A stretch of DNA of 49,563 nt from CAZBSE01 sp964494385 (GCA_964494385.1 CAZBSE010000012.1:1-49563); one strand, 5' to 3'; positions 7,912-17,479 are shown, counted from the first letter of the stretch. Notes: generated by a model from the letters alone, not told the origin. Made by a program: numbers and translations.

Positions 7912-9597
7912 ATGAAAAAGAAAAATAGAATTATAATAATCGGCGCTATTTCCGCGGGAACTTCTGCAGCTGCCAAGATAAGAAGAAAAAGCGAAGACTC
8001 GGAGATTGTTATATATGAAAAAGATAAATATATATCATACGGGACCTGCGGTCTTCCTTATTATGTCTCCGGCAAGATAAAGGATATAAACAGGTTGATT
8101 ATAAATACAAAAGAACGCTTCGAAAAAAGGTTTGCACTTAAGGTAAATACACTCCATGAAGTAACCGGAATAGAACCGGAAGCAAAACTGGTACGCGTGA
8201 AGAACTTAAAAACAGGGGACCAATTTGAAGATTATTTTGACAAACTTATTATTGCTACCGGGTCAATTCCCATAAAACTGGATTTTAATCCGGAGCATGC
8301 CAAAAATGTTTTTACCCTTAAGACTATTGATGATGCCGTAAGCCTGAAGGAATATATGGATAAATTGGACAAACACAGCCAGAGCCAGGAAAAGAAAGCG
8401 GTCATAATAGGCGGAGGTTTTATAGGCCTTGAACTGCTGGATGCATTTATGGATAGAGGATATAAGGTCAGTATCATTGAAAAGACATCGCAGGTACTTC
8501 CCATGTTTGACAGGGAGATTATTGAATACCTGGAAAATTATATAACGGAAAAGGGAGTAAATTTATACAGGGAAAATGAAGTTATAAATATGGTGCAGGA
8601 CAGCAATGACAATGTTGTGTCAGTGGAGACTTCAAAAAGCGGTGCTATAGAAGCTGATATGGTATTTTTTGGAGTTGGTACCAGACCCAATACGGAACTG
8701 GCGCGGAATTGCGGTATCAGGATAGGGAAATCAGGCTCGGTAGCGGTGGATGAATTTATGATAACTAATTTTAAAGATATCTATTCTGTGGGAGACTGCT
8801 GTGAATGTGAAAACCTAATCAGTAGCGTTAAGCGTTCATATAACCTGGCATCTATTGCCAGCAGACAGGGCAGAGCTGCGGGGTATAACGCTGCCGGGGG
8901 CCGTCAGAAATTTAAGGGAAGTATAGTCACGTCTATAATAAAAGTACTGGATATTGCCGTAGCAAAAACAGGACTGAGTTTAAAAGAAGCAGAGAGTTTG
9001 GGTATCAGCGCTGATTTTATTGAACTTCATTACCTGTCACACTCCGGTTATTATCCCGGTTCCGATATGATACATATGATGGTAATCTTCGGTAAGGCTG
9101 ACGGCAGGTTACTCGGCTTCCAGGCCATAGGGAAAAGCGGGGTGGATAAAAAAGCGGATATAATTTCTACTGCCATAAAGGGGAATTTAAAAATCCAGGA
9201 ACTGGCGGATCTTGACCTTGGTTATCAGCCTGCATATGGTTCGGTAAGGGACTCAATTAATATACTGGGAATGATAGGTGAAAATAAGGTTAAAAATGAA
9301 GTGGAGTTCTTAAGTGTTGAAAAATTAAAGCATAAAATGGCAAAGAAAGAAGAGATGGTAATCCTGGATGTAAGGACCAGAAGAGAGTATGAAAAAGGAC
9401 ATATAGAAGGGTCCATGCTGATTTATATAGATGAACTCAGGGATAACCTGGACAGGTTAGAAAAGAATGAACAGATAATAATATATTGCGAGACAGGCTA
9501 TAGAGCCTATCTGGGATTGAGGATACTAAAAAATATGGGATATAAGGATGTGAAAGTTTTGAACGGCTCATACCTGAGCTGGGTAAGAAAGATCTAA
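7912..9597 (+). CDS. CoA-disulfide reductase with C-terminal rhodanese domain
   Basis: The FAD/NAD(P)H disulfide-reductase domain spans about residues 1-445, with a dinucleotide site (IIIIGAISAGTSAA) and the single active cysteine in SYGTCGLPYY (about Cys46), typical of CoA-disulfide reductases and NADH oxidase-like relatives. A second dinucleotide fold is at VIIGGGFIGLEL. The rhodanese domain follows (ILDVRTRREYEKGHIEGS), with active Cys in YCETGYRA (about 526). Fused proteins of this type reduce CoA disulfides, persulfides or polysulfide. A TTG at 7900 is also in frame, but ATG 7912 has a GGA at better spacing. The place behind copZ-copA suggests thiol protection during metal stress. The stop overlaps that of the convergent MFS gene by two bases. 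Confidence 0.88.
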   Translation: MKKKNRIIIIGAISAGTSAAAKIRRKSEDSEIVIYEKDKYISYGTCGLPYYVSGKIKDINRLIINTKERFEKRFALKVNTLHEVTGIEPEAKLVRVKNLKTGDQFEDYFDKLIIATGSIPIKLDFNPEHAKNVFTLKTIDDAVSLKEYMDKLDKHSQSQEKKAVIIGGGFIGLELLDAFMDRGYKVSIIEKTSQVLPMFDREIIEYLENYITEKGVNLYRENEVINMVQDSNDNVVSVETSKSGAIEADMVFFGVGTRPNTELARNCGIRIGKSGSVAVDEFMITNFKDIYSVGDCCECENLISSVKRSYNLASIASRQGRAAGYNAAGGRQKFKGSIVTSIIKVLDIAVAKTGLSLKEAESLGISADFIELHYLSHSGYYPGSDMIHMMVIFGKADGRLLGFQAIGKSGVDKKADIISTAIKGNLKIQELADLDLGYQPAYGSVRDSINILGMIGENKVKNEVEFLSVEKLKHKMAKKEEMVILDVRTRREYEKGHIEGSMLIYIDELRDNLDRLEKNEQIIIYCETGYRAYLGLRILKNMGYKDVKVLNGSYLSWVRKI

Positions 9598-10895
9598 GGC
9601 CTGGAGTTTTCCTGCCTGCGGGCAGAGACTTTTACAAATTGTATGGTTATAACCCCGCCGATAAGAAAAAATAAAGTGCTGAGCAGCGCCAGTCTTTGAT
9701 TTTTGGTAAAGTATGAAATCAGGCCAAAGGTAATGGGGCCCAAAATTGAGGACATTTTACCGCTTATGGAGTAAAAACCAAAAAATTCTGCTTCACTATC
9801 CGGGGGTATTAGAAAAGTCATAAGGCTCCTGCTGGCTATTAGAGTTGATCCTGTACAGATGGCAGCAAGTATGTAGCCTATGTAAAATATTGTTTTTGTT
9901 GTAAAAACTGTTACCAGCAGTATTATTATGATCCACATAATTAAAGTTATGGTAATGGTCACTTTTGGACCTATCCTGTCAGTTAACCATCCGAAAAAAA
10001 TAGAACTTATAATGACGGGTATGTGTCCCAGTATAAAAAGGGTGGTGATTTCAAGCAGCCCGAAATTCAGCGTGTTTTTAGCATATATGGCTACATAAAA
10101 AGCCAGAATGGAAAAAGCATTGCTGAAAAGAAAGTATGCCATCAGAAATTTTGTAAGGTTCTTATGTTTTTTTATATTCCTGAGCGTATTTGCAAGTTTC
10201 CTGAATCCGTAAGAAATATAGGAGGTATTGATTATTTTAGCTTTTACGGCAGGCGAATCTTTGAGCAGGATAAAAGAAGGAAGTGAAAATATAAGAAAGA
10301 ATATACAGGTGATAAGGAAGGTGATTTTAATATTTGAAAGATTTGATGGCTCCAGCCCTCCTTTTATAAGGGGGTAGATCAAGATTAAAATAATAAAACC
10401 TCCCAGATAGCCTATCGAAAAGCCAAAACCCGATATGATCCCCGTATTCTTTTTTGAGGAAAGCTGGGGCAGGAATGAATTATAAAACATCATTGAAGTC
10501 TGATAAAAGACATTTGATATGATGAATAAAATTACAGCCTGGATAACCATTCCCTGTTTCAGAAAGTAGAGCAGAAAGCTGAAGAAGATGCAGGCCAGGG
10601 TGAGATAGGTTAAAAATTTATTTTTAGACCTGGAAGTATCTGCAATTGCCCCGAAAACCGGTGCCAGCAGGGATGTGATTATCATAGAGACGCCCCCTGC
10701 GATTCCCCACATTAAATCTCCGAAATTTTGCGGATAAATTCCTGCAGATACTATTACATTGGTAAAGTATACCGGGAAAATTACGGTAATTATAACCACT
10801 GCAAATGAAGTATTGGCAAGATCATAAAGGGCCCATGATACGACCGGAGGCTTCAGGAGCATTTTAATATTATATTTGAAAGCGTTCTTTTTCAT
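9594..10895 (-). CDS. MFS transporter, UMF1/Atg22-like family, 433 aa
   Basis: A hydrophobic protein with about 12 membrane segments and the family opening SWALYDLANTSFAVVIITV, characteristic of the UMF1 (vacuole effluxer Atg22-like) group of the major facilitator superfamily. The MFS loop motif is visible as GWLTDRIGPK between helices 8 and 9 and as APVFGAIADTSRSK near residue 85. Substrates of bacterial members are unknown. It is a single gene, convergent with the CoA-disulfide reductase; the two stops share bases, so no terminator lies between them. No clear ribosome site precedes ATG 10895. Confidence 0.85.
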   Translation of the reverse strand: MKKNAFKYNIKMLLKPPVVSWALYDLANTSFAVVIITVIFPVYFTNVIVSAGIYPQNFGDLMWGIAGGVSMIITSLLAPVFGAIADTSRSKNKFLTYLTLACIFFSFLLYFLKQGMVIQAVILFIISNVFYQTSMMFYNSFLPQLSSKKNTGIISGFGFSIGYLGGFIILILIYPLIKGGLEPSNLSNIKITFLITCIFFLIFSLPSFILLKDSPAVKAKIINTSYISYGFRKLANTLRNIKKHKNLTKFLMAYFLFSNAFSILAFYVAIYAKNTLNFGLLEITTLFILGHIPVIISSIFFGWLTDRIGPKVTITITLIMWIIIILLVTVFTTKTIFYIGYILAAICTGSTLIASRSLMTFLIPPDSEAEFFGFYSISGKMSSILGPITFGLISYFTKNQRLALLSTLFFLIGGVITIQFVKVSARRQENSRP

Positions 10896-11069
10896 ATAAT
10901 ATTTTATGATTTTTAAACTTTAACTTATTATCTTAAAAAAAACATATTATTACTATGAAAATTGATAAATTAATGATAAAAGAATAATTAAATATAAAAA
11001 TCTATTCCAGGATTTTATTATGATGTTGTTTTGCCTGGGTACGGTTTTTGAGGAAGGGGAACGGAAGAG

Positions 11070-11323
11070 TTGCTCTCCGGGAAAACAGTTCTGGAAATGC
11101 CCCGGTGCTATGACTGTATAGCCATGCTTTTAGGTTCGGTTAAGGAATATAAAGCTCAATTTTCAAAAACCAGAAAGGAAACCAGCAGATTAGGATTAAA
11201 ATTTGATGAGGTACAGGCTGATGGCAAGTTCCTGATGAAGATGCTGAAGAGAGACTGGGACCGGGTTTTTTGGTGCTAAAACCGGGCCGGAAAGTAACTG
11301 CCGGTATATTTAAAGGTAATTAA
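11070..11323 (+). pseudogene. DUF1638-family remnant with a frameshift
   Basis: The frame from 11070 encodes TVLEMPRCYDCIAMLLGSVK, matching from memory the core P-R-x-x-D-C-I-x-x-L-L-G-S of DUF1638 proteins. It then jumps to a tail like the family's C-terminus (GKFLMKMLKRDWD). The frame ends at a TAA at 11277, but one frame over, past the T6 run at 11266-11271, the sequence continues F-L-V-L-K-P-G-R-K-V-T-A-G-I-F to a stop at 11321-11323, as expected for the family. The N-terminal half is absent (an in-frame TGA lies about 20 bases upstream) and the middle looks shortened. Truncation plus frameshift indicates a dead gene; the frameshift alone could be a homopolymer error. Confidence 0.55.
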
Positions 11324-11424
11324 TAGGTAATAAAGGTTTGTTTTTACATGCATGAATAGTTGCAAATAAATCAACTGGGTAATATTATTGCATTAGGTAC
11401 TAATTTAATACTACAGGGAGCCAA

Positions 11425-13158
11425 ATGAAAGTTTCGAATATAACATGGAAGATTGGCGGGGAAGCAGGATTCGGGATATTATCCACCGGAGTTATTTTTT
11501 CAAAGATATTTGCCAAAAAAGGATATTTTGTTGTTGATAATATTGAATATCCTTCGCTTATAAGAGGTGGTCATAATACATATACTGTCAGAGTGGGCTC
11601 CAATCAGATTCTTTCAATTAATAAGGATATAAATATTCTGGTGGTATTAAATGAAGAAACTATAAAGCTGCATCAGGAAGAAATAACCTATGGAGGATAT
11701 ATTGTTTATGACGAAGCCGTTAGCGACGTCAGAGATATAAAAAAGGCCAGGAAAGACATCAATTATGTTATGGTACCTTTTTCCAGGATAGTTTCAGAGC
11801 TGGGAGCTCCCGGAGTGATGATTAATAATGTTTCGCTGGGAGCATCTGTTGCTCTGCTAAATTATGATCTGGAAGTACTGAAAAGTGTTATAAAGGAAAT
11901 TTTTGGGAAAAAGGGTCCTGAGGTTGTCGACTTAAACATCAAATCATCGGAACTGGGATATAAGTATATAAAGCAAAAATTAAAAGCTACAGCTTATGAA
12001 ATGGAGATAGTAAATCCGGTAAGCAGAATGCTTTTAACGGGAAATGATGCAGTCTTTCTGGGAGCGGTAAGAGCAGGATGCAAATTTTATGCAGCATATC
12101 CCATGACACCTTCTTCTTCCATACTTCACTCTTTTGCTTCGATAGAAGAAGATTATAATATTGTAACCAAACATGCTGAAGATGAAATAGCAGTAATTAA
12201 TATGGCAATAGGTGCTTCTTTTGCAGGTGTAAGGGCGATGGTAGCAACATCAGGAGGCGGTTTTTCCCTCATGAATGAAGGAATAGGCAGTGCCGCTATG
12301 ACAGAAACTCCTATCGTTGTGGTATTATGTCAAAGACCTGCTCCTGCTACCGGTTTGCCCACATGGACCGAACAGGGAGATATGCTGTTTGCGGCTCATG
12401 CGTCTCATGGCGAATTCTTAAGAGTTATAATAGCACCCGGTGATCCGGAAGAATGTTTTTATCTGACAGGAAGGGCGTTTAATCTTGCTGATAAGTATCA
12501 GATCCCGGTTATTATAATACTGGATAAATATTTATCCGAAAGCCATTTTTCATACGAAAAATTTGATTTTAAAAAAATAATTGTGGACAGAGGCAAATTA
12601 ATAACCAACAACAAGGATATAGCTGAAAAGTACAAACGTTATCTTAACACAGAAGATGGCATTTCTCCCAGGGTTATAACCGGGACAAAAAATGGAATCC
12701 ATATTGCCAACAGCGACGAACATGATGAAAGAGGGTATTCCGAGGAAAGTGCCTACAATAGAAAACTCATGGTGGATAAAAGGTTTAGGAAAATAAAAAA
12801 ACTGATTGACGAAATTCCTCCTCCTAGAATTTACGGCCCTATAGATGCTGAAATTACTATTTGGAGCTGGGGCTCCTGTAAGGGTCCTATTCTTGAGGCC
12901 ATGAATATATTGAACCAGAAAGAGAAAAAAGTAAATTTAATCCACTTTACCTATCTGTACCCTATTGATAACGAATCTATTGCAGGGATCATTGAGAGCT
13001 CCAGCAAAAATGTAGTAGTAGAAAATAATAAAACATCTCAGCTGGCAAAAATAATAATGATGAATACCGGATATAGAATAAAAAATAAGATATTAAAATA
13101 TAGCGGAAGGCAGTTCTTACCTGAAGAAATTATTAGCGGAATTGAAAAAATAGAATAA
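11425..13158 (+). CDS. korA: 2-oxoacid:ferredoxin oxidoreductase, fused gamma-alpha subunit
   Basis: A 577-residue fusion of the gamma domain (residues 1-185; GGEAGFGILSTGVIFSK, YPSLIRGGHNTY) and the alpha/pyrimidine-binding domain (from about 200; GNDAVFLGAVRAGC, AAYPMTPSSS, TSGGGFSLMNEGIG). With KorB it oxidatively decarboxylates a 2-oxoacid to acyl-CoA and reduces ferredoxin, or runs in reverse. The substrate (2-oxoglutarate, pyruvate or branched 2-oxoacids) cannot be decided here, so the symbol is a family name. No delta ferredoxin subunit is next to it. ATG 11425 follows CAGGGAG. KorB starts 12 bases after the stop. Confidence 0.9.
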   Translation: MKVSNITWKIGGEAGFGILSTGVIFSKIFAKKGYFVVDNIEYPSLIRGGHNTYTVRVGSNQILSINKDINILVVLNEETIKLHQEEITYGGYIVYDEAVSDVRDIKKARKDINYVMVPFSRIVSELGAPGVMINNVSLGASVALLNYDLEVLKSVIKEIFGKKGPEVVDLNIKSSELGYKYIKQKLKATAYEMEIVNPVSRMLLTGNDAVFLGAVRAGCKFYAAYPMTPSSSILHSFASIEEDYNIVTKHAEDEIAVINMAIGASFAGVRAMVATSGGGFSLMNEGIGSAAMTETPIVVVLCQRPAPATGLPTWTEQGDMLFAAHASHGEFLRVIIAPGDPEECFYLTGRAFNLADKYQIPVIIILDKYLSESHFSYEKFDFKKIIVDRGKLITNNKDIAEKYKRYLNTEDGISPRVITGTKNGIHIANSDEHDERGYSEESAYNRKLMVDKRFRKIKKLIDEIPPPRIYGPIDAEITIWSWGSCKGPILEAMNILNQKEKKVNLIHFTYLYPIDNESIAGIIESSSKNVVVENNKTSQLAKIIMMNTGYRIKNKILKYSGRQFLPEEIISGIEKIE

Positions 13159-13170
13159 AAGGCAGTAAAA

Positions 13171-14067
13171 ATGAATAAAAATAAAGGAAAATCTTTAAAA
13201 GAAGATTATAATTTAAAATCAAGTGATTTGAATACTGAAAGGAAGCCTACATGGTGCCTTGGCTGCGGAAACTACGGAATCTGGAATTCGCTTAAAAAGG
13301 CATTAATCAAGCTTTATCTGGTGCCGCATGAAATACTGATAGTTTATGGTATCGGCTGTTCGGGCAATGGTGCCAATTTTATAAAAACATATGCGTTCCA
13401 TGCTTTACACGGCAGGGCACTTCCGGTAGCTTCAGGAGCAAAGCTTGCCAACCATAAATTGAATGTAATAATTATGGGTGGTGACGGAGACGGTGCCGGT
13501 ATTGGCGGAAATCATTTTATTCATACCTGCAGAAGAAATCTTAATATGACTTACCTTATGCATGACAACAAGATTTACGGGCTCACAACGGGTCAGACTT
13601 CTCCTACCAGCAGCAGGGGTTTTAAGACTAAATCAACACCATCAGGAGTAATAGAAAAGCCTGTTAACCCTGTTCTGCTGGCCCTTGTATCCGGAGCCAC
13701 TTTTGTGGCAAGAGGTTTTTCGGGAGATACCAAACATCTTACTGAAATAATAAAGAGAGCCATAAAACACCGGGGGTTTTCTTTCATAGACATCCTTCAG
13801 CCCTGTGTGACATTCAATAAAATAAACACATATGATTTCTACAGAGAAAATATATATAAGCTGGATGAGCTGAAGGATTATAATAGAAGTGACCTGAATG
13901 AAGCCATAAAAAGATCCATGGAACAAGAGAAGATACCTACGGGTATCTTTTATCAGGTAAAAGAACCGGTATATGAAGATGAGTTAAAACAGATAGAGAG
14001 GAAACCGCTGGTTGACCATATAATAACCGATGTAGATATTAACAGGCTTTTAAACAGCTATTATTAA
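13171..14067 (+). CDS. korB: 2-oxoacid:ferredoxin oxidoreductase, beta (TPP) subunit
   Basis: A 298-residue thiamine-diphosphate subunit. The TPP/Mg site is GGDGDGAGIGGNHF followed by NKIYGLTTGQTSPTS. Cysteines at WCLGCGNYG, GIGCSGNG and LQPCVTF fit the four ligands of the proximal [4Fe-4S] cluster. It forms the catalytic pair with KorA immediately upstream. The first 20 residues are a charged extension before the conserved RKPTWCLGCG. The flavoprotein gene follows at once, so an operon is likely. Confidence 0.9.
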   Translation: MNKNKGKSLKEDYNLKSSDLNTERKPTWCLGCGNYGIWNSLKKALIKLYLVPHEILIVYGIGCSGNGANFIKTYAFHALHGRALPVASGAKLANHKLNVIIMGGDGDGAGIGGNHFIHTCRRNLNMTYLMHDNKIYGLTTGQTSPTSSRGFKTKSTPSGVIEKPVNPVLLALVSGATFVARGFSGDTKHLTEIIKRAIKHRGFSFIDILQPCVTFNKINTYDFYRENIYKLDELKDYNRSDLNEAIKRSMEQEKIPTGIFYQVKEPVYEDELKQIERKPLVDHIITDVDINRLLNSYY

Positions 14068-14097
14068 TTAGCATTGCACACGGCACAAGATTCATCA

Positions 14098-14718
14098 ATG
14101 AACATCAGCAACACATGCAAACCTAAACAGTTTAAAATAGCGGCTATCTACGGCAGTCCCAGGAAGGATGGCAACACCAGCCTGCTTCTGGATAAGTTTC
14201 TTGAAGGCGCCGCCGCAATTAACAGCCCGCCAGGAACATCTATAAAGGTTAAAAAGATTGTAATCAGGGATCTAAACATAAATCCCTGCAAGGAGTGCTG
14301 CAATTGTTCTAGAACCGGAGAATGTATAATAAGGGATGATATGCAGCAGGTATACAGAGAATTGATTGAAGCAAATTTTCTGGCAGTGGCATCCCCGGTT
14401 TTCTTTACCACTGTCTCCGGCTATCTTAAAGCTTTGATTGACAGGTGTCAGAGATTCTGGTCGTTAAAGTATGAACATAAGAAGAAGGTGATTGCCGGGA
14501 AAAGAAAAGGCATTTTTATAAGTACTGCCGGTTCCGGTTCCAAAGAGATATTTAGCTGTCCCAGAAAGGTGATCCGTTCTTTTTTTGATGTATTATATGT
14601 TGATTATTTAAGTGATTTTGTGTTTAATGATGTAGATAAAAAAGGAGACATATCAAAGAATAAAAAAGCAATGGAATCTTTGTATGAATACGGCAAAAAA
14701 ATTTGTATTAATTATTAA
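14098..14718 (+). CDS. Iron-sulfur flavoprotein / NADPH-dependent FMN reductase family
   Basis: A flavodoxin-like fold with the FMN phosphate loop YGSPRKDGNTS near the N-terminus. The compact cysteine motif CKECCNCSRTGEC, followed by IIRDDMQ, is the [4Fe-4S] site of the Isf family of anaerobes. SPVFFTTVSGYLKALIDR is the conserved flavin-side segment. Such homodimers pass electrons from ferredoxin to O2, peroxide or other acceptors. An upstream in-frame TTG (14074) exists, but ATG 14098 gives the usual N-terminus. The place behind korAB, a ferredoxin-reducing enzyme, fits a ferredoxin-linked role. Confidence 0.85.
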   Translation: MNISNTCKPKQFKIAAIYGSPRKDGNTSLLLDKFLEGAAAINSPPGTSIKVKKIVIRDLNINPCKECCNCSRTGECIIRDDMQQVYRELIEANFLAVASPVFFTTVSGYLKALIDRCQRFWSLKYEHKKKVIAGKRKGIFISTAGSGSKEIFSCPRKVIRSFFDVLYVDYLSDFVFNDVDKKGDISKNKKAMESLYEYGKKICINY

Positions 14719-14728
14719 AAGGAATTAA

Positions 14729-15202
14729 ATGAAAAAAATCTTTTTAATAACCTTGATTATTTTTATAATGACGGGCCTGCTTATATCTGGCGGATGCAGG
14801 CAATCGTCCGGCGATGATTTTACACTAAGCAGCCTGGAAGGGGATAAAGTGTCGCTATCTGATTTTACCGGAAGGATTGTGGTATTAAATTTCTGGGCCA
14901 CATGGTGCCCTCCATGCAGGGCAGAAATTCCTGATTTTGTTAGATTAGCCGGTGAATACAGTAGTTCATATGTTCAATTTCTGGGAGTCTCAAATGAAGA
15001 TATTCCCACCTTGAAAAGTTTTGCTTCGGAATTTGATATAAATTATCCTATTTTAGTCGATGATTCAAATGTTATGGGTAAGTGGAATATAGGTGCAATT
15101 CCAACTACTTTTATAATCGACGGAGAGGGCCGGATAATAGATAAAAATGTTGGTATGATGACCGGCGAACAATTAAAAAATATTATAGAAGATGCATTAT
15201 AA
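14729..15202 (+). CDS. TlpA/ResA-like thioredoxin-fold lipoprotein, 157 aa
   Basis: The N-terminal signal ends in a lipobox (LLISGGC), so the protein should be anchored on the outer face of the membrane. The thioredoxin domain opens with DFTLSSLEGDKVSLSDFTG and has the redox site WCPPC in FWATWCPPCRAE, as well as the cis-Pro region IGAIPTTFII. It is a thiol-disulfide reductase or oxidase for exported proteins. CcdA, encoded immediately downstream with no gap, is the usual electron donor across the membrane. ATG 14729 follows AAAGGAATTAA. Confidence 0.9.
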   Translation: MKKIFLITLIIFIMTGLLISGGCRQSSGDDFTLSSLEGDKVSLSDFTGRIVVLNFWATWCPPCRAEIPDFVRLAGEYSSSYVQFLGVSNEDIPTLKSFASEFDINYPILVDDSNVMGKWNIGAIPTTFIIDGEGRIIDKNVGMMTGEQLKNIIEDAL

Positions 15203-15937
15203 ATGTTTGAAATTGGTTTATTTTCCGCTTTTATCGCAGGGGTACTGGCATTTATTTCTCCCTGCATCCTACCACTGATCCCGGTTTATATAAGTCTTAT
15301 GTCCAGCAGAGCGATCTACAGGAACGGAAGCGTAAAAATTTCAGAAAGGCTTTATATATTCTTGAACAGCATATTCTTCGTGCTTGGGTTTTCAATAGTT
15401 TTTATAGTCCTGGGTTCAACTGCAACTATAATCGGTCAGGCACTGCAGAATTATTCCGGCCTAATTGCAAGAATAGGCGGTATTATATTGATAATCTTCG
15501 GGCTGCAGTATATGGGTCTTTTCAGAATTCCTTTTTTGAATATGGAAAAAAAATTTAAAATTCCCTCCTCATTAAAAACAGGTTATGCAGGCTCATTTAT
15601 TATGGGAATAATTTTTTCATTTGGGTGGGTCCCTTGTGTGGGTATGATTCTATCCGGTATTTTGCTTTTGGCCAGTCAGCTTGAAACCCTCCTGCAGGGA
15701 GTTTTGCTGCTGGCGGTTTTTTCACTGGGGCTGGGTATACCATTTATGCTTACTGGTATATTTATTGGCTTTTTTTCCAATTTTCTGAAGAGAATAAACA
15801 GACATCTTAATGTGGTTTCTATTATTTCCGGAGTATTACTTGTTATTCTGGGTATTATTTTTATTACCGGTTCCATAGATTTGGCAGTAGGATTTTTATC
15901 CAGATATCTGCCGTTTTTAAATAAAATTAACTTTTAA
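15203..15937 (+). CDS. ccdA: CcdA/DsbD-type thiol electron transporter
   Basis: A 244-residue membrane protein with six helices and the two conserved membrane cysteines: FISPCILPLIPVY in the first helix and GWVPCVGMILSG in the fourth. CcdA carries electrons from cytoplasmic thioredoxin to extracytoplasmic thioredoxin-like proteins. The ATG starts directly after the stop of the TlpA-like gene, indicating coupled translation and a shared pathway. Length and helix pattern are normal. Confidence 0.92.
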   Translation: MFEIGLFSAFIAGVLAFISPCILPLIPVYISLMSSRAIYRNGSVKISERLYIFLNSIFFVLGFSIVFIVLGSTATIIGQALQNYSGLIARIGGIILIIFGLQYMGLFRIPFLNMEKKFKIPSSLKTGYAGSFIMGIIFSFGWVPCVGMILSGILLLASQLETLLQGVLLLAVFSLGLGIPFMLTGIFIGFFSNFLKRINRHLNVVSIISGVLLVILGIIFITGSIDLAVGFLSRYLPFLNKINF

Positions 15938-16032
15938 ATAAATTTTTACTTTTATTTGTGTTAAAATCTTTAATTATTCAGGTTTCCGGTTTTAGGTAGA
16001 GTAATTATCAATTTAATTCTAAGGAGGTCATT

Positions 16033-16851
16033 TTGACTGTTGATCCGATTGCTTTCAGTATATTTGGATTGGATATAAGATGGTATGGGATACTAACTGC
16101 ACTGGCCCTGATTACAGGTTTCACAGTGGTTTATTTTATAGCCAGGTACAGGGGTCAGAGGGAAGAGGAAGTTTTAAATTTTGCACCCTTTGCAATAATA
16201 TCTTCAATTGTTTTAGCCAGACTGCTTCATGTTGCGGTAAACTTTTCCTATTATATGAAAAATCCGCTTTATGTCTTTGCCTTCAGGAAAGGCGGGCTTG
16301 CCATACAGGGAGCCATGCTGGGAGGTATTGCGGCTCTTATTATATTCTGCAGAATAAGAAAACTTGATTTCTGGCTGTGGGCTGATATATTGGCACCCGG
16401 CCTGATACTGGGGCAGGCGATAGGCAGATGGGGCAATTTCTTTAACCAGGAGGCTTATGGAAAGCCGATCAGCCTTCACTGGAAATTTTTTTATATTGAA
16501 TATGCCAATAGACTTGAAGGTTATCAAAGCTATGAATACTTTCATCCCACATTCCTGTACGAGTCTATAGCAAATTTACTGCTGTTTGCAGTTCTTTTAC
16601 TGATGCACCGGTTATACAGAAATAAACCGGGAAAAATTCCCTATGGAATTATACTTTCCATGTACCTGGGAATATATTCAATTTATAGGACCTTTATCGA
16701 ATATTACCGTATTGATAGTACTTTAATAGGTTCGGTCAAGGTGGTGTATATAATAAACTTTATTGCCCTTATAGCTGCATTCATCATAGCCAATCATGTA
16801 ATTACTAAATTTAAAGAAAAAAAGCAGATAGAAGAAAATATAGAGGATTAA
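16033..16851 (+). CDS. lgt: Prolipoprotein diacylglyceryl transferase
   Basis: A seven-helix membrane enzyme, 272 aa, that moves diacylglycerol from phosphatidylglycerol to the lipobox cysteine of prelipoproteins. The Lgt signature GRWGNFFNQEAYG is present, as are IRWYGILTALA near the N-terminus, the FRKGGLAIQGAMLGG segment and HPTFLYES. The start is TTG 16033 behind AAGGAGG; no better start exists nearby. Its substrates in this window include the TlpA-like protein just upstream and the solute-binding protein at 36018-37820. Confidence 0.95.
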   Translation: MTVDPIAFSIFGLDIRWYGILTALALITGFTVVYFIARYRGQREEEVLNFAPFAIISSIVLARLLHVAVNFSYYMKNPLYVFAFRKGGLAIQGAMLGGIAALIIFCRIRKLDFWLWADILAPGLILGQAIGRWGNFFNQEAYGKPISLHWKFFYIEYANRLEGYQSYEYFHPTFLYESIANLLLFAVLLLMHRLYRNKPGKIPYGIILSMYLGIYSIYRTFIEYYRIDSTLIGSVKVVYIINFIALIAAFIIANHVITKFKEKKQIEENIED

Positions 16852-16927
16852 TGCATAGGAACATGTTATTTTTAAATTTTCCGGATGAAACCCGGTAATG
16901 GAATAAGTTGCGGTTTTAAAACACTCT

Positions 16928-17479
16928 TTATCTTTTACTATACAGGCAGCCGCAGTAATTCTGACGGTAGAGGTTTAATTTCTTGCTCAGCTCAATGGTT
17001 TTTTTAAATCCGTCATTTTTCTTTAGATTTGCCTGATAAAAACCTGATGTTTTTACGGCTGCAAGCTCCATTCCTATTGAATTTATAATCCTGTGATTCT
17101 TATGGGGGCTTATGGTCAGGGTGGTTCCGAATAAATCAAAACTCATCTTTACTGCTGTGTCGGCTGTCACATCCAGACGCATTCTAAAGCATAGGCTGCA
17201 TCTGGCTCCACCTTCAGGCTCCTGCTTGAGATGTTCGGTTAGTTTAAACCATTTTTTTGTTTCATATTTGCCTATTATAAGCGGAACAGAGTATTTCTCC
17301 GAAATCATTTTTACATCCTCGAGTCTCCTGATGTATTCTCCTTGCGGGTATATATTGGGATTATAGTAGAGAAAAGTTACATTAAAATCTTTTTTTAATA
17401 AAAAATAAGGATAGAGAGCACAGGTTCCGCAGCATACATGAAGAAGAAGCCCGGATTTTGATTTTGAATATTCCGGCAT
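16928..17479 (-). CDS. queH: Epoxyqueuosine reductase QueH
   Basis: A 183-residue protein of the QueH (DUF208) family, the non-cobalamin enzyme that reduces epoxyqueuosine to queuosine in tRNA. Conserved cysteines are visible: LLHVCCGTCALYP at the N-terminus, GGARCSLCFRMRL in the middle and NYCGCLYS at the C-terminus, consistent with [4Fe-4S] and metal sites. TTLTISPHKNH is also typical. It is convergent with lgt and divergent from hisD. An AAGG about 12 bases before ATG 17479 is the likely ribosome site. No other queuosine gene is in view. Confidence 0.92.
   Translation of the reverse strand: MPEYSKSKSGLLLHVCCGTCALYPYFLLKKDFNVTFLYYNPNIYPQGEYIRRLEDVKMISEKYSVPLIIGKYETKKWFKLTEHLKQEPEGGARCSLCFRMRLDVTADTAVKMSFDLFGTTLTISPHKNHRIINSIGMELAAVKTSGFYQANLKKNDGFKKTIELSKKLNLYRQNYCGCLYSKR

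Noticed and set aside
9594..9597. Overlapping convergent stop codons as a regulatory feature
   Set aside because: Shared stop bases are common in compact genomes and show no further structure.
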